Shown here piece by piece: positions 1 through 5,672 of a DNA stretch of 8,140 bases. The stretch covers positions 1 through 8,140 of the forward strand of contig DASVMD010000062.1 in the NCBI GenBank assembly GCA_036384495.1, in the 5' to 3' direction. The stretch is from JAQGHB01 sp036384495 (lineage in GTDB: Bacteria > Patescibacteriota > Saccharimonadia > Saccharimonadales > UBA4665). The notes under the pieces are model-generated. The model was not told the DNA's origin and ran no database searches. It saw only the letters and a list, made by a program, of their open reading frames with translations. Position 1 is the first letter of the stretch; each line of letters starts with the position of its first letter. Both the position numbers and the translations under genes were made by a program.

Positions 1-1
1 T

Positions 2-94
2 CTTCCGCGAGCTGCAATCTATAGTGTTGAAGTCACAACGCTCGACTACACAGAAGCGCGTTACTGGCTAGTTTCTCATAGCGTCAAACCTTGA
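2..94 (+). CDS. possible 3' end of an upstream gene (partial)
   Basis: A reading frame is open from the window edge for 30 codons and stops at TGA 92-94. Its visible translation includes the stretch SVEVTTLDYTEARYWLVSHS, which looks like protein rather than random sequence. The stop overlaps the -35 box of the next promoter, an arrangement common in compact genomes. I do not recognise the family, and 30 open codons can occur by chance, so this is a weak call. No terminator is visible before the next promoter. Confidence 0.3.
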   Translation, partial: LPRAAIYSVEVTTLDYTEARYWLVSHSVKP

Positions 95-119
95 CAAAAA
101 GCTATAGTTTTGCTATTAT
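91..119 (+). promoter_or_regulatory. strong extended -10 promoter giving a leaderless mRNA
   Basis: A perfect -35 TTGACA (91-96) is followed by a 17-bp spacer and the extended -10 TGCTATTAT (111-119). Transcription normally starts about 7 bases after the -10, which falls at 125-126, exactly on the ATG at 126. No Shine-Dalgarno sequence could fit, so the message is predicted to be leaderless. Confidence 0.8.
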
Positions 120-125
120 ATCTCC

Positions 126-800
126 ATGCGTTTCACTAGAAAACCACAACCTGTCGAACATACTCCCGAACAACAGGATCATCTTGTAACACGGACGCTC
201 CATGATGCAGAACTGATTAAGAGCGGTGCCGGTTATGATAAATTCGGTAGATTAGGTATCTACAATGCTCTGTATTTGCCCCTAATTGTAGAAATGGATC
301 GTGAACTGACTGGTCGTAAGGTCGAAAAATTTTTGCAAGAATCAGCTCAAGGCCAGCAAATTGCTGCTCACCTCACTACCCTTGATAAAATTTTAAAGTG
401 GGGAGTGCCACACAGGGATTCCCATGTGCGCTTCCTGGATGACCCAGAGCCAATTAGCGCCCACGAAGCCAAGACTTTTGTTAAAGAAAATAATTTGGTA
501 AAGGCCGAACATGCTTTAAATGAGTGGGACTGGGACAGTCTATGCGCAAGTGTTGAAAGTAGTCAGGGCCAGCTACGATCGCTTGCGGAAGAGCTGACGC
601 TATTCCCTCGTTATGATATTGGCGATACGGTTGATACGGTTCGATTTCCTAATGGCCTTCAAGGGGGTAAAGTAAGGGAAGACTGCGTTGTCACCGGTAT
701 AACTGCCGCTGGTGCCTTTAGGGTTGAAAATGCACAGGGTCATCAGGAAGATGTAGGCCTGCCAATGCTTGATGCGTGGAATGGCTATGACTCAATATAG
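126..800 (+). CDS. hypothetical protein, 224 residues, leaderless
   Basis: I do not recognise this protein. It is soluble by appearance, with no signal peptide or membrane segment. Residues 10-150 are mostly polar and helix-forming with several tryptophans (K91-W92, W134, W136). Residues about 161-212 change character: short alternating strands around YDIGDTVDTVRF, EDCVVTGI and GAFRVENAQG look like a small SH3-like beta barrel, as in many nucleic-acid or ribosome-associated proteins; that is inference. The start at 126 is fixed by the promoter, which places the transcript 5' end on this ATG. Arginine codons include AGA, AGG, CGG and CGA, unlike the CGC/CGT-rich core genes nearby, suggesting a lineage-restricted gene. 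It precedes rpsU by 68 bases, and rpsU has its own promoter. No clear terminator separates them. Confidence 0.75.
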   Translation: MRFTRKPQPVEHTPEQQDHLVTRTLHDAELIKSGAGYDKFGRLGIYNALYLPLIVEMDRELTGRKVEKFLQESAQGQQIAAHLTTLDKILKWGVPHRDSHVRFLDDPEPISAHEAKTFVKENNLVKAEHALNEWDWDSLCASVESSQGQLRSLAEELTLFPRYDIGDTVDTVRFPNGLQGGKVREDCVVTGITAAGAFRVENAQGHQEDVGLPMLDAWNGYDSI

Positions 801-831
801 CGCCCCTAGCTCAAGTTTATCCTAAACAGGC

Positions 832-860
832 TTGCAAATTACACCTCTGTTGTGTACAAT
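832..860 (+). promoter_or_regulatory. promoter of the rpsU-yqeY-adk-map operon
   Basis: TTGCAA (832-837), a 17-bp spacer and TACAAT (855-860) make a good sigma70-type promoter. Predicted initiation near 867 leaves at most about two bases before the rpsU ATG at 869, so rpsU is also expected to be leaderless or nearly so. The bases before the ATG (attcccg) contain no ribosome binding site. Confidence 0.75.
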
Positions 861-868
861 AATTCCCG

Positions 869-1084
869 ATGATACAAGTTACACGTAAAGATTCAAAAGA
901 ATCGACCGAGAACCTGCTTCGCCGCTTTAATCGTAAGGTGCAGCAATCTGGTGCTATCGCTGTTGTTAAGGGAAATCAGTATTTCCAAAAAGACATCAGT
1001 AAGCCGGAACGCCGCCGCAAAGCGATTATTCGCCAAGAACGCAAGGCTCAAAAACTCAAGAAAATCAAGCTGGGACAGCGCTAG
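869..1084 (+). CDS. rpsU: 30S ribosomal protein S21
   Basis: This small basic protein of the 30S subunit sits near the anti-Shine-Dalgarno region of 16S rRNA and helps initiation on mRNAs. At 71 residues it has the usual family size. The S21 signature is visible as ENLLRRFNRKVQQSG (about residues 14-28), followed by a long Arg/Lys-rich helical tail from KPERRRKA to KKIKLGQR. It leads the operon: yqeY follows after five bases, and rpsU-yqeY is a known conserved pair in other bacteria. The mRNA appears to start within a few bases of the ATG, so this translation factor-like protein is itself made from a leaderless message. An antisense open frame over the same bases is a shadow. Confidence 0.95.
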   Translation: MIQVTRKDSKESTENLLRRFNRKVQQSGAIAVVKGNQYFQKDISKPERRRKAIIRQERKAQKLKKIKLGQR

Positions 1085-1089
1085 CAGCA

Positions 1090-1542
1090 ATGTTAGAGCA
1101 AACGCTTGAGCAGGACATCAAGACCGCCCTGCTAGCCGGCGATAAGCAGCGGGCAACGGTGCTTCGCGGCCTCAAAAGCGTATTGCTAAACGCCAAAGTA
1201 GCCACCGGCAAGCGTGATAGCGGCCTGACCGACGAAGAGGTACTGCCTATTCTTGCTAAGCAGTCAAAACAGCGCCAAGAAAGCGCTGATTTGTACCTGC
1301 AGGGTGGCGATCAGGCTCGTGCCGATGCCGAACTGGCCGAAAAAGCCATTATTGACGCTTATTTGCCCGCGCAACTCGGCGAAGACGAGCTTACCACGCT
1401 GGTTGAGGACGTTATCAAACAAACCGGTGCCAGCGGCCAACAAGACACGGGCAAGGTGATTGGCGCCGTGCGCGGCAAGGCCGGAGCCACCGCCGACGGC
1501 GCGGCCATCGCTCGAATCGTAAAGGAGAAACTCGGTTTATGA
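1090..1542 (+). CDS. yqeY: GatB/YqeY domain-containing protein
   Basis: This is a stand-alone relative of the tRNA-binding tail domain of the GatB amidotransferase subunit; its exact role is unsettled, but tRNA-related work is generally presumed. At 150 residues it matches the usual family length. The N-terminal part is helical (EQDIKTALLAGDKQRATVLR), LTDEEVLPILAKQSKQRQES is typical of the family middle, and the C-terminal GatB-like domain has TGKVIGAVRGKAGATADGAA at about 120-139 then ARIVKEKLG. The ATG lies five bases after the rpsU stop with no good ribosome binding site, so translation is probably coupled to rpsU. Its stop overlaps the adk start in an ATGA. Confidence 0.93.
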   Translation: MLEQTLEQDIKTALLAGDKQRATVLRGLKSVLLNAKVATGKRDSGLTDEEVLPILAKQSKQRQESADLYLQGGDQARADAELAEKAIIDAYLPAQLGEDELTTLVEDVIKQTGASGQQDTGKVIGAVRGKAGATADGAAIARIVKEKLGL

Positions 1543-2084
1543 TCATTCTAATGGGTGTCGCCGGTGCCGGTAAGAGCATGCAAGGCAAATTGCTGGCCGA
1601 CGAACACGGCTATTCGTGGATTTCTACCGGGGAAATGTTCCGCGTGCTGGTCACCGGCAGTCGCCGCCAACAGATGCTGGAAGGCAAATTGCTGAGCGAC
1701 GACGAGGTAATTGAACTGGTCGACAAAACTCTCAAAGACATCGATCCCTCCAACGAATTTGTGCTCGATGGTTTCCCGCGCACCAAACCCCAGGTCGACT
1801 GGCTGCTGAAGCAGGTAGAGCAAGGGCGTCTTAAGCTCACCGCGGTGATTAACCTATCGACCACTCGCGAAGTCGTAAAAGAGCGCCTCTTGGCTCGCGG
1901 CCGTCAAGACGACACCGAAGAAGTTATCGAAAAGCGTTTTGCCGACTACGAAACAAGTACGCTGCCAATTCTGGACTACCTCAAGCAAGAAGGCGCCCCG
2001 ATTTTTAACATCGATGCCGACCAAGATCCGCAAGCCATTCACCAGCAAATCCTCGGCTATATCAAAGAGCGGCACGCTGCTTAA
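1539..2084 (+). CDS. adk: adenylate kinase, short-LID form
   Basis: A cytosolic enzyme converting ATP + AMP to 2 ADP. Visible motifs are the P-loop GVAGAGKS (6-13), the AMP-site motif STGEMFR (29-35), EGKLLSDDEVIELV (48-61, matching the family G-K-L-V-x-D-E-V element), the signature DGFPR (77-81), and a LID/arginine region RGRQDDTEEVIEKR (120-133). At 181 residues it lacks the inserted zinc-binding or long LID domain of 215-residue enzymes. A related nucleoside monophosphate kinase is possible, but DGFPR and the neighbourhood fit adk. The ATG overlaps the yqeY stop by four bases; AAAGGAG at 1521-1527 is a ribosome binding site with rather long spacing. The gene is followed at once by map, a pair usually found as secY-adk-map in ribosomal clusters. 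Confidence 0.93.
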   Translation: MIILMGVAGAGKSMQGKLLADEHGYSWISTGEMFRVLVTGSRRQQMLEGKLLSDDEVIELVDKTLKDIDPSNEFVLDGFPRTKPQVDWLLKQVEQGRLKLTAVINLSTTREVVKERLLARGRQDDTEEVIEKRFADYETSTLPILDYLKQEGAPIFNIDADQDPQAIHQQILGYIKERHAA

Positions 2085-2092
2085 AGAACGCT

Positions 2093-2872
2093 ATGCAGAC
2101 TCGCATTAAAACCAAAGACGAAATCGCCGCCATGCGCGAAAGTGGCCACATACTGGCCACGGTGTTACAAACCCTAAAACCACACGTGCAGCCCGGTATT
2201 TCCACCAAAGAATTGGCCGATATCGCTGCCGCAGAGCTGGCTTCACTGGGCGGCACGGCCAGTTTTTTGGGCTACCAAGGATTTCCGGATGTCATCTGTA
2301 TTTCAGTCAATAACGAGGTCGTTCACGGCATTCCAAAAGCCGACAAAATTCTTGCTGAGGGTGACATTGTGGGCCTCGATTTCGGCGTCACCTACAAGGG
2401 CATGATTACCGACGCCGCCATTAGCGTGATTGCCGGCAAGCCCAAGCAAAAAGGCCACATCGATCTGCTGCAACGCACCGAAACTGCGCTGCAATGTGGC
2501 ATCGACGCCGTGCACGACCAAGTCCGCGCCGGCGACATCGGCTCGGCCATCGAAAATTATCTCAAGAAATTTCCCTACGGCATTGTCCGCGATCTGGTCG
2601 GCCACGGCGTTGGTCACCAAGTGCACGAAGACCCCAATATCCCCAATTACGGGCGCGCTAACACCGGTCCGTGGCTGTCTAAAGGCATGACCATCGCCAT
2701 CGAACCCATGGTCACGCTCGGCACCGAGCGCGTCAATGTGGCCGAAGACGGCTGGACCATCCTAACCGCTGACGGCAAATGGGCCGCCCACTTCGAGCAC
2801 ACCGTGCTCATCACCGAAAACGGTGCCGAAATATTGACCAGTGTTCAGGACAGAGGTAAAATGTCAGTGTGA
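2093..2872 (+). CDS. map: type I methionine aminopeptidase
   Basis: Removes the initiator methionine from nascent proteins using a dinuclear metal centre. The pita-bread fold ligands are all present: D96 in LDFG, D107 in MITDAA, H171 in GHGVGH, E204 in IAIEP and E235 in HFEHT. The substrate-contacting histidines H78 (NNEVVHGIP) and H178 (HQVHED) are also there. At 259 residues with no zinc-finger N-terminal extension it is a plain type Ia-like enzyme. It begins eight bases after the adk stop with only a weak purine run (AAAGAA) upstream, suggesting coupling. It is the last gene of the operon, with the bidirectional hairpin terminator about 30 bases past its TGA stop. A 14-base perfect palindrome CGGTCCTGGGACCG (2883-2896) sits just after the stop. 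Confidence 0.97.
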   Translation: MQTRIKTKDEIAAMRESGHILATVLQTLKPHVQPGISTKELADIAAAELASLGGTASFLGYQGFPDVICISVNNEVVHGIPKADKILAEGDIVGLDFGVTYKGMITDAAISVIAGKPKQKGHIDLLQRTETALQCGIDAVHDQVRAGDIGSAIENYLKKFPYGIVRDLVGHGVGHQVHEDPNIPNYGRANTGPWLSKGMTIAIEPMVTLGTERVNVAEDGWTILTADGKWAAHFEHTVLITENGAEILTSVQDRGKMSV

Positions 2873-2903
2873 CTGCGTTCGCCGGTCCTGGGACCGATGC
2901 AAT

Positions 2904-2940
2904 ATAAATAAACCCCGACCATTGGAAGGGGTTTATTTAT
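2904..2940. terminator. bidirectional intrinsic terminator between map and tRNA-Leu
   Basis: A perfect 13-bp stem (2904-2916 with 2928-2940) has the GC base CCCC/GGGG at the loop end and A/T-rich outer arms (ATAAATAAA / TTTATTTAT). Each arm therefore gives a U-rich tail in its own direction. It can end the rpsU-yqeY-adk-map transcript on the plus strand and the tRNA-Leu transcript on the minus strand. Confidence 0.9.
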
Positions 2941-2958
2941 TTGGTGCAGCCACATAGG

Positions 2959-3052
2959 TGGCGGTGGGGACGGGATTCGAACCCGTGGAACACACGTGAC
3001 TGCATTCGCCTGCTCCTGAGGCAGGTGCATTAAGCCGCTCTGCCACCCCACC
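2959..3052 (-). tRNA. tRNA-Leu (anticodon CAG), CCA encoded
   Basis: On the minus strand the acceptor GGTGGGG (5' end at 3052) pairs with CCCCACC, then discriminator G and encoded CCA (2959-2961). The D arm is GCA/TGC with GAGCGG in the loop. The anticodon stem CCTGC/GCAGG encloses CTCAGGA, so the anticodon is CAG (3016-3018 on the plus strand) with T33 and G37. A long class II variable arm is followed by the T arm ACGGG-TTCGAAT-CCCGT (2970-2986). It reads CUG codons as leucine. The G at the discriminator is odd, because leucine tRNAs usually have A73 and serine tRNAs G73. It is convergent with map and divergent from ftsA. Confidence 0.95.
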
Positions 3053-3061
3053 GCTCGGCGA

Positions 3062-3079
3062 ACCTCGCTAAAGCGAGGT
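3062..3079 (-). other. perfect hairpin in the tRNA-Leu 5' leader
   Basis: ACCTCGC/GCGAGGT form a perfect 7-bp stem with a 4-base loop, ending nine bases before the tRNA 5' end when read on the minus strand. No U-run follows in either direction, so it is unlikely to be a terminator. It may shield the pre-tRNA leader or guide RNase P processing; that is inference. Confidence 0.5.
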
Positions 3080-3085
3080 GTAGCA

Positions 3086-3112
3086 ATCATAGTGCAGCCC
3101 CAAACGTATCAA
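3086..3112 (-). promoter_or_regulatory. possible promoter of tRNA-Leu
   Basis: On the minus strand TTGATA (3107-3112) and TATGAT (3086-3091) resemble -35 and -10 boxes, each close to consensus, but the spacer is only 15 bp. Initiation near 3080 would give a leader of about 28 bases before the tRNA, containing the 3062-3079 hairpin. Confidence 0.45.
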
Positions 3113-3129
3113 AAGCATAAGCGCCAACT

Positions 3130-3162
3130 TTTAAACAAGATTTAAGAGTTGTTTAAGATATG
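3130..3162 (+). repeat. three 11-bp phased TTTAA direct repeats upstream of ftsA
   Basis: TTTAA occurs at 3130, 3141 and 3152, spaced exactly 11 bp apart, as TTTAAACAAGA, TTTAAGAGTTG and TTTAAGATATG. Relative to the predicted ftsA start site they lie at about -82, -71 and -60, so all three face the same side of the helix. The pattern matches how OmpR/PhoB-family response regulators bind (short half-sites every 11 bp) and also suits an AT-rich UP-type element. Which protein binds is unknown. Confidence 0.5.
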
Positions 3163-3175
3163 AATGACTACCGAT

Positions 3176-3205
3176 TTGCCAGAGGGGAAGCAATAGCGCT
3201 ATACT
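3176..3205 (+). promoter_or_regulatory. ftsA promoter with very short leader
   Basis: TTGCCA (3176-3181), an 18-bp spacer and TATACT (3200-3205) each match five of six consensus bases. Initiation near 3212 would leave about three bases before the ftsA ATG at 3215, so the message is leaderless or nearly so. Confidence 0.7.
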
Positions 3206-3214
3206 GGGGGCCAG

Positions 3215-4444
3215 ATGAACGGTTCAAACCAAGAATATTTTATTGGCCTCGATGTCGGCACCTCTATGGTGCGCTGCGTTGTTGGCATGTTCGACCCCAA
3301 CGGCGGTAATATGCCGTCGATTATTGGTCACGGTCAGGCTAAGAACCAGGGGATGCGCCGCGGCGCCGTGGTGCATGTCGAAGAAGTTGCCGAAGCAATC
3401 GTGCACGCCGTAACAGAGGCGGAGCGCATTTCCGGCAAGCCAATCAAGCACGCCACGGTTAACGTGAACGGCTCGCATGTCAGCGGCTTGAACTCACAGG
3501 GTGTGATTGCCATTAGCGCTGCCAACCGCGAAATCACCATGGAGGACCGCCTGCGCGTCGAAGAAGCCGCCACCATTGTGAACTTGCCGCCAAACCGCGA
3601 AATCGTCCAATTCTTTGCCAAAAATTACAGCCTGGATGGCCAACGCAATATCAAAGATCCTGTGGGCATGAACGGTGTCCGGCTGGAAGTCGATGCGCAT
3701 ATTGTTACCGCCGCTTCACCAAACTTACGTAACCTAGACATGGCCATGGAGCGCGCCGAAGTTGAGCCGATGCACCACACGGTATCTGGCCTCGCCGCTT
3801 CCGAAGCGGTGCTGACGCGCCAGCAAAAAGAGGCCGGAACCGCCCTGATCGACATCGGTGCCGGCACCACCAACCTTATCGTATTTGAAGACGGGGAAGT
3901 CCAGCACGTAGCCGTTTTGCCAATTGGCGGCCAGCACATCACCAACGACCTGGCCATCGGCCTCAAAACCGACATCGACATCGCCGAACAGGCCAAAATC
4001 GAGCACGCCACACTGCGCGATGCCGGCAAAAAGACCACCGCCAACATCAAAATCGGCGACCGCACCCATAGTTTCCCCATGGAAGAAATCAGCATGATCG
4101 TGGAAGCCCGCGTCGAAGAACTTTTGGAGCACGTCGACAAAGAGCTGCAAAAAATTAAGCGCTCCCGCAAGCTGCCCGGCGGCATTGTGATTACCGGCGG
4201 CACCTCAAAATTACCTGGAATCGATGAATTCGCTCGTAACCAGCTGCAATTACCAGCTCGCATCGGCAAGCTCACTAACATCGGCGGCCTCGTTGATACC
4301 GTAGAAGACCAGTCTTTTGTGACGGTTGTAGGCCTCATGCTACTTGACATGCTCTTGCTGCCATCCTTGCCGCCCACCACCGGCCGCGGCGGCGACTCTG
4401 CCAAGGCTATGCTCGGCGGCATTCTCGGCCGCTTTAAACGCTAG
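3215..4444 (+). CDS. ftsA: cell division protein FtsA
   Basis: An actin-like ATPase that tethers FtsZ filaments to the inner membrane and helps recruit the divisome. Visible landmarks: phosphate-1 loop GLDVGTS (11-17), the FtsA-specific 1C/SHS2 region about 85-165 (TVNVNGSHVSGLNSQGV and onwards), phosphate-2 loop LIDIGAGTTN (211-220), adenosine motif TGGTSKLPGI (327-336), and a C-terminal amphipathic helix AMLGGILGRFKR (398-409) acting as membrane-targeting sequence. At 409 residues it has full family length. The start is supported by the promoter, which places initiation just upstream of the ATG. CGC-rich arginine codons mark it as a highly expressed core gene. No terminator follows, so some transcripts may read into the 308-residue gene and ftsZ. 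Confidence 0.96.
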   Translation: MNGSNQEYFIGLDVGTSMVRCVVGMFDPNGGNMPSIIGHGQAKNQGMRRGAVVHVEEVAEAIVHAVTEAERISGKPIKHATVNVNGSHVSGLNSQGVIAISAANREITMEDRLRVEEAATIVNLPPNREIVQFFAKNYSLDGQRNIKDPVGMNGVRLEVDAHIVTAASPNLRNLDMAMERAEVEPMHHTVSGLAASEAVLTRQQKEAGTALIDIGAGTTNLIVFEDGEVQHVAVLPIGGQHITNDLAIGLKTDIDIAEQAKIEHATLRDAGKKTTANIKIGDRTHSFPMEEISMIVEARVEELLEHVDKELQKIKRSRKLPGGIVITGGTSKLPGIDEFARNQLQLPARIGKLTNIGGLVDTVEDQSFVTVVGLMLLDMLLLPSLPPTTGRGGDSAKAMLGGILGRFKR

Positions 4445-4453
4445 CCTCATAGC

Positions 4454-4481
4454 TTGACAAAATTTGAAAATTTGCTATAAT
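4454..4481 (+). promoter_or_regulatory. near-consensus promoter of the 308-residue gene
   Basis: A perfect -35 TTGACA (4454-4459) and a perfect extended -10 TGCTATAAT (4473-4481) are separated by a 16-bp spacer. It is the strongest promoter by eye in the window. It begins ten bases after the ftsA stop and gives a leader of about 50 bases that is A-rich and carries the ribosome binding site AAAGGG (4524-4529). Confidence 0.85.
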
Positions 4482-4537
4482 GAGGGTTAGTTTGATAAAA
4501 AACAAAAAACAAATTTAGAAATGAAAGGGCAACGACT

Positions 4538-5464
4538 ATGGAAGGCTATACGCCAGCAGAAGCGCCTCTCGACGTAGGCAATCAAGAAAGAGCTAGGATC
4601 GAAGCTATAGTACAAAGTAACTTAGAACAACAGTCCCAGGAAGATGCAGAGGCAACTCGGCAGCTGCTTGCTGGAGAGCGAAAACCGCAGTGGGGGGATC
4701 CTACTGAGGCCATTGCAGCTGTTGCCACTGACGAAGACTTAGCCAATCTTCCAGATACTACACGACAACTGGTAGAAGACTATAAGAAGGCTGCTCAAGC
4801 GGCAGAGGCTCCTGAAAAAGATTTAGCTGAAGCTGAAGTGGAAGAAAAAACCCCTGAAGAGCCTCAAGTAGAGGCGAAAGTTGACAGCCTCGGTGCAGAA
4901 GAAACAGACAGGGAGGCAACAGCTGAAATACATCAAGGCAAAAGTAACGACCACCAGATACAAGACCCTGAACAGGCACGACTTGTTGCAGAGGCTATGG
5001 GCCCTGGGATGACGCGGGCGGTTGCCACCGAAGCATATCTTGAAAGCCTTGGTCCGAAAGTCAAGGATAGTGAGCGTAGCTACTATCGTGAATCAGCAAA
5101 AATGGATAGAGAGCAAGCCAACAGGGCTGCAGCACGTGTTGAACAGGCACTGGCAACTGCCCCGGATGCATTGCCACAACTTGAGCCAGTAGCCACTAAC
5201 GCTGAACCTACTGATAATGACCGGGTCCGTCTCGAAGCTAGCATGCGAGAGGCCTTAGTACGTGACGATAAAGAGCGCCAGCAACTTCTAGGTGGTGAGC
5301 GAAAACCCATGTTTGGTGACAATATTGCAGATATCTCTGCGGCTACCGAAGACCTATCGACACTCCCATCTGATACGATGCGTGAGCAGGTAGAGCTGTT
5401 TAGAGCTGAGCAAGCAGCTGGAGAAGAAGACTCTGTTGAGCCTCATGGAAGATATAAGCTTTAA
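4538..5464 (+). CDS. acidic protein with internal duplication, unknown function
   Basis: I do not recognise this 308-residue protein. It has no signal peptide or membrane segment and is rich in Glu, Ala and Gln, so it is probably soluble, helical and partly disordered. The ends carry two copies of one unit: residues about 17-90 and about 227-294 both run through R.E/LEA..., then LLAGERKPQWGD (44-54 region) or LLGGERKPMFGD (250-261), a TDEDLANLP or TEDLSTLP motif, and a helix. An acidic linker (about 90-140, AEAEVEEKTPEEPQVEAK) and a distinct helical middle (about 140-210, with SERSYYRESAKMDREQANRA) separate them. The start has AAAGGG eight bases upstream. Position between ftsA and ftsZ hints at a division role, but its own promoter and terminator make it a separate unit. 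Codon use is less biased than in ftsA or ftsZ. Confidence 0.85.
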   Translation: MEGYTPAEAPLDVGNQERARIEAIVQSNLEQQSQEDAEATRQLLAGERKPQWGDPTEAIAAVATDEDLANLPDTTRQLVEDYKKAAQAAEAPEKDLAEAEVEEKTPEEPQVEAKVDSLGAEETDREATAEIHQGKSNDHQIQDPEQARLVAEAMGPGMTRAVATEAYLESLGPKVKDSERSYYRESAKMDREQANRAAARVEQALATAPDALPQLEPVATNAEPTDNDRVRLEASMREALVRDDKERQQLLGGERKPMFGDNIADISAATEDLSTLPSDTMREQVELFRAEQAAGEEDSVEPHGRYKL

Positions 5465-5506
5465 GTACTAATAGAGGGCGTAGGCGTCCTTGAACACAAA
5501 AGTACG

Positions 5507-5536
5507 AAATCCCGCGCAGCGATACGCGGGATTTTT
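5507..5536 (+). terminator. intrinsic terminator after the 308-residue gene
   Basis: AAATCCCGCG (5507-5516) pairs perfectly with CGCGGGATTT (5525-5534) around an 8-base loop, and the 3' arm runs into a T5 tract (5532-5536). This ends the upstream transcript before the ftsZ promoter. Confidence 0.9.
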
Positions 5537-5559
5537 GGTTGCTGCGCACATAAATTGGT

Positions 5560-5636
5560 AGCTGAGCCGAAGCTGAGAAATTGGGTAAAAGTGCCCGTGC
5601 AAATTTGTTGAACTTGCTGAACACCTCAGGTATACT
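5560..5636 (+). promoter_or_regulatory. ftsZ promoter region with direct repeats
   Basis: TTGAAC (5608-5613), a 17-bp spacer and TATACT (5631-5636) form the likely promoter, with initiation near 5643 and a leader of about 30 bases. Two tandem 9-base repeats TTGTTGAAC/TTGCTGAAC (5605-5622) cover the -35 box, and AGCTGAG is repeated 11 bp apart at 5560 and 5571, about 83 and 72 bp upstream of the start site. These may be operator half-sites; no regulator is identified. Confidence 0.6.
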
Positions 5637-5672
5637 ACGGGTATCATTTAGATTACTTTTAGCGGGGGAAAT

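Noticed and set aside
814..826. GTTTA-TCC-TAAAC hairpin as terminator of the 126-800 gene
   Set aside because: Only a weak 5-bp A/T stem without a U-run.
2883..2896. Perfect palindrome CGGTCCTGGGACCG as terminator of map
   Set aside because: No T-tract follows and the loop is only two bases; the hairpin at 2904-2940 is a far better terminator. It could be a small operator, but nothing supports that.
2959..3052. CUG reassigned to serine by a Ser-like tRNA(CAG)
   Set aside because: CTG codons encode conserved leucines in ftsZ (L155, L171 of NDRLL), and the tRNA has T33 and G37 as in ordinary Leu tRNAs. Only the discriminator is unusual.
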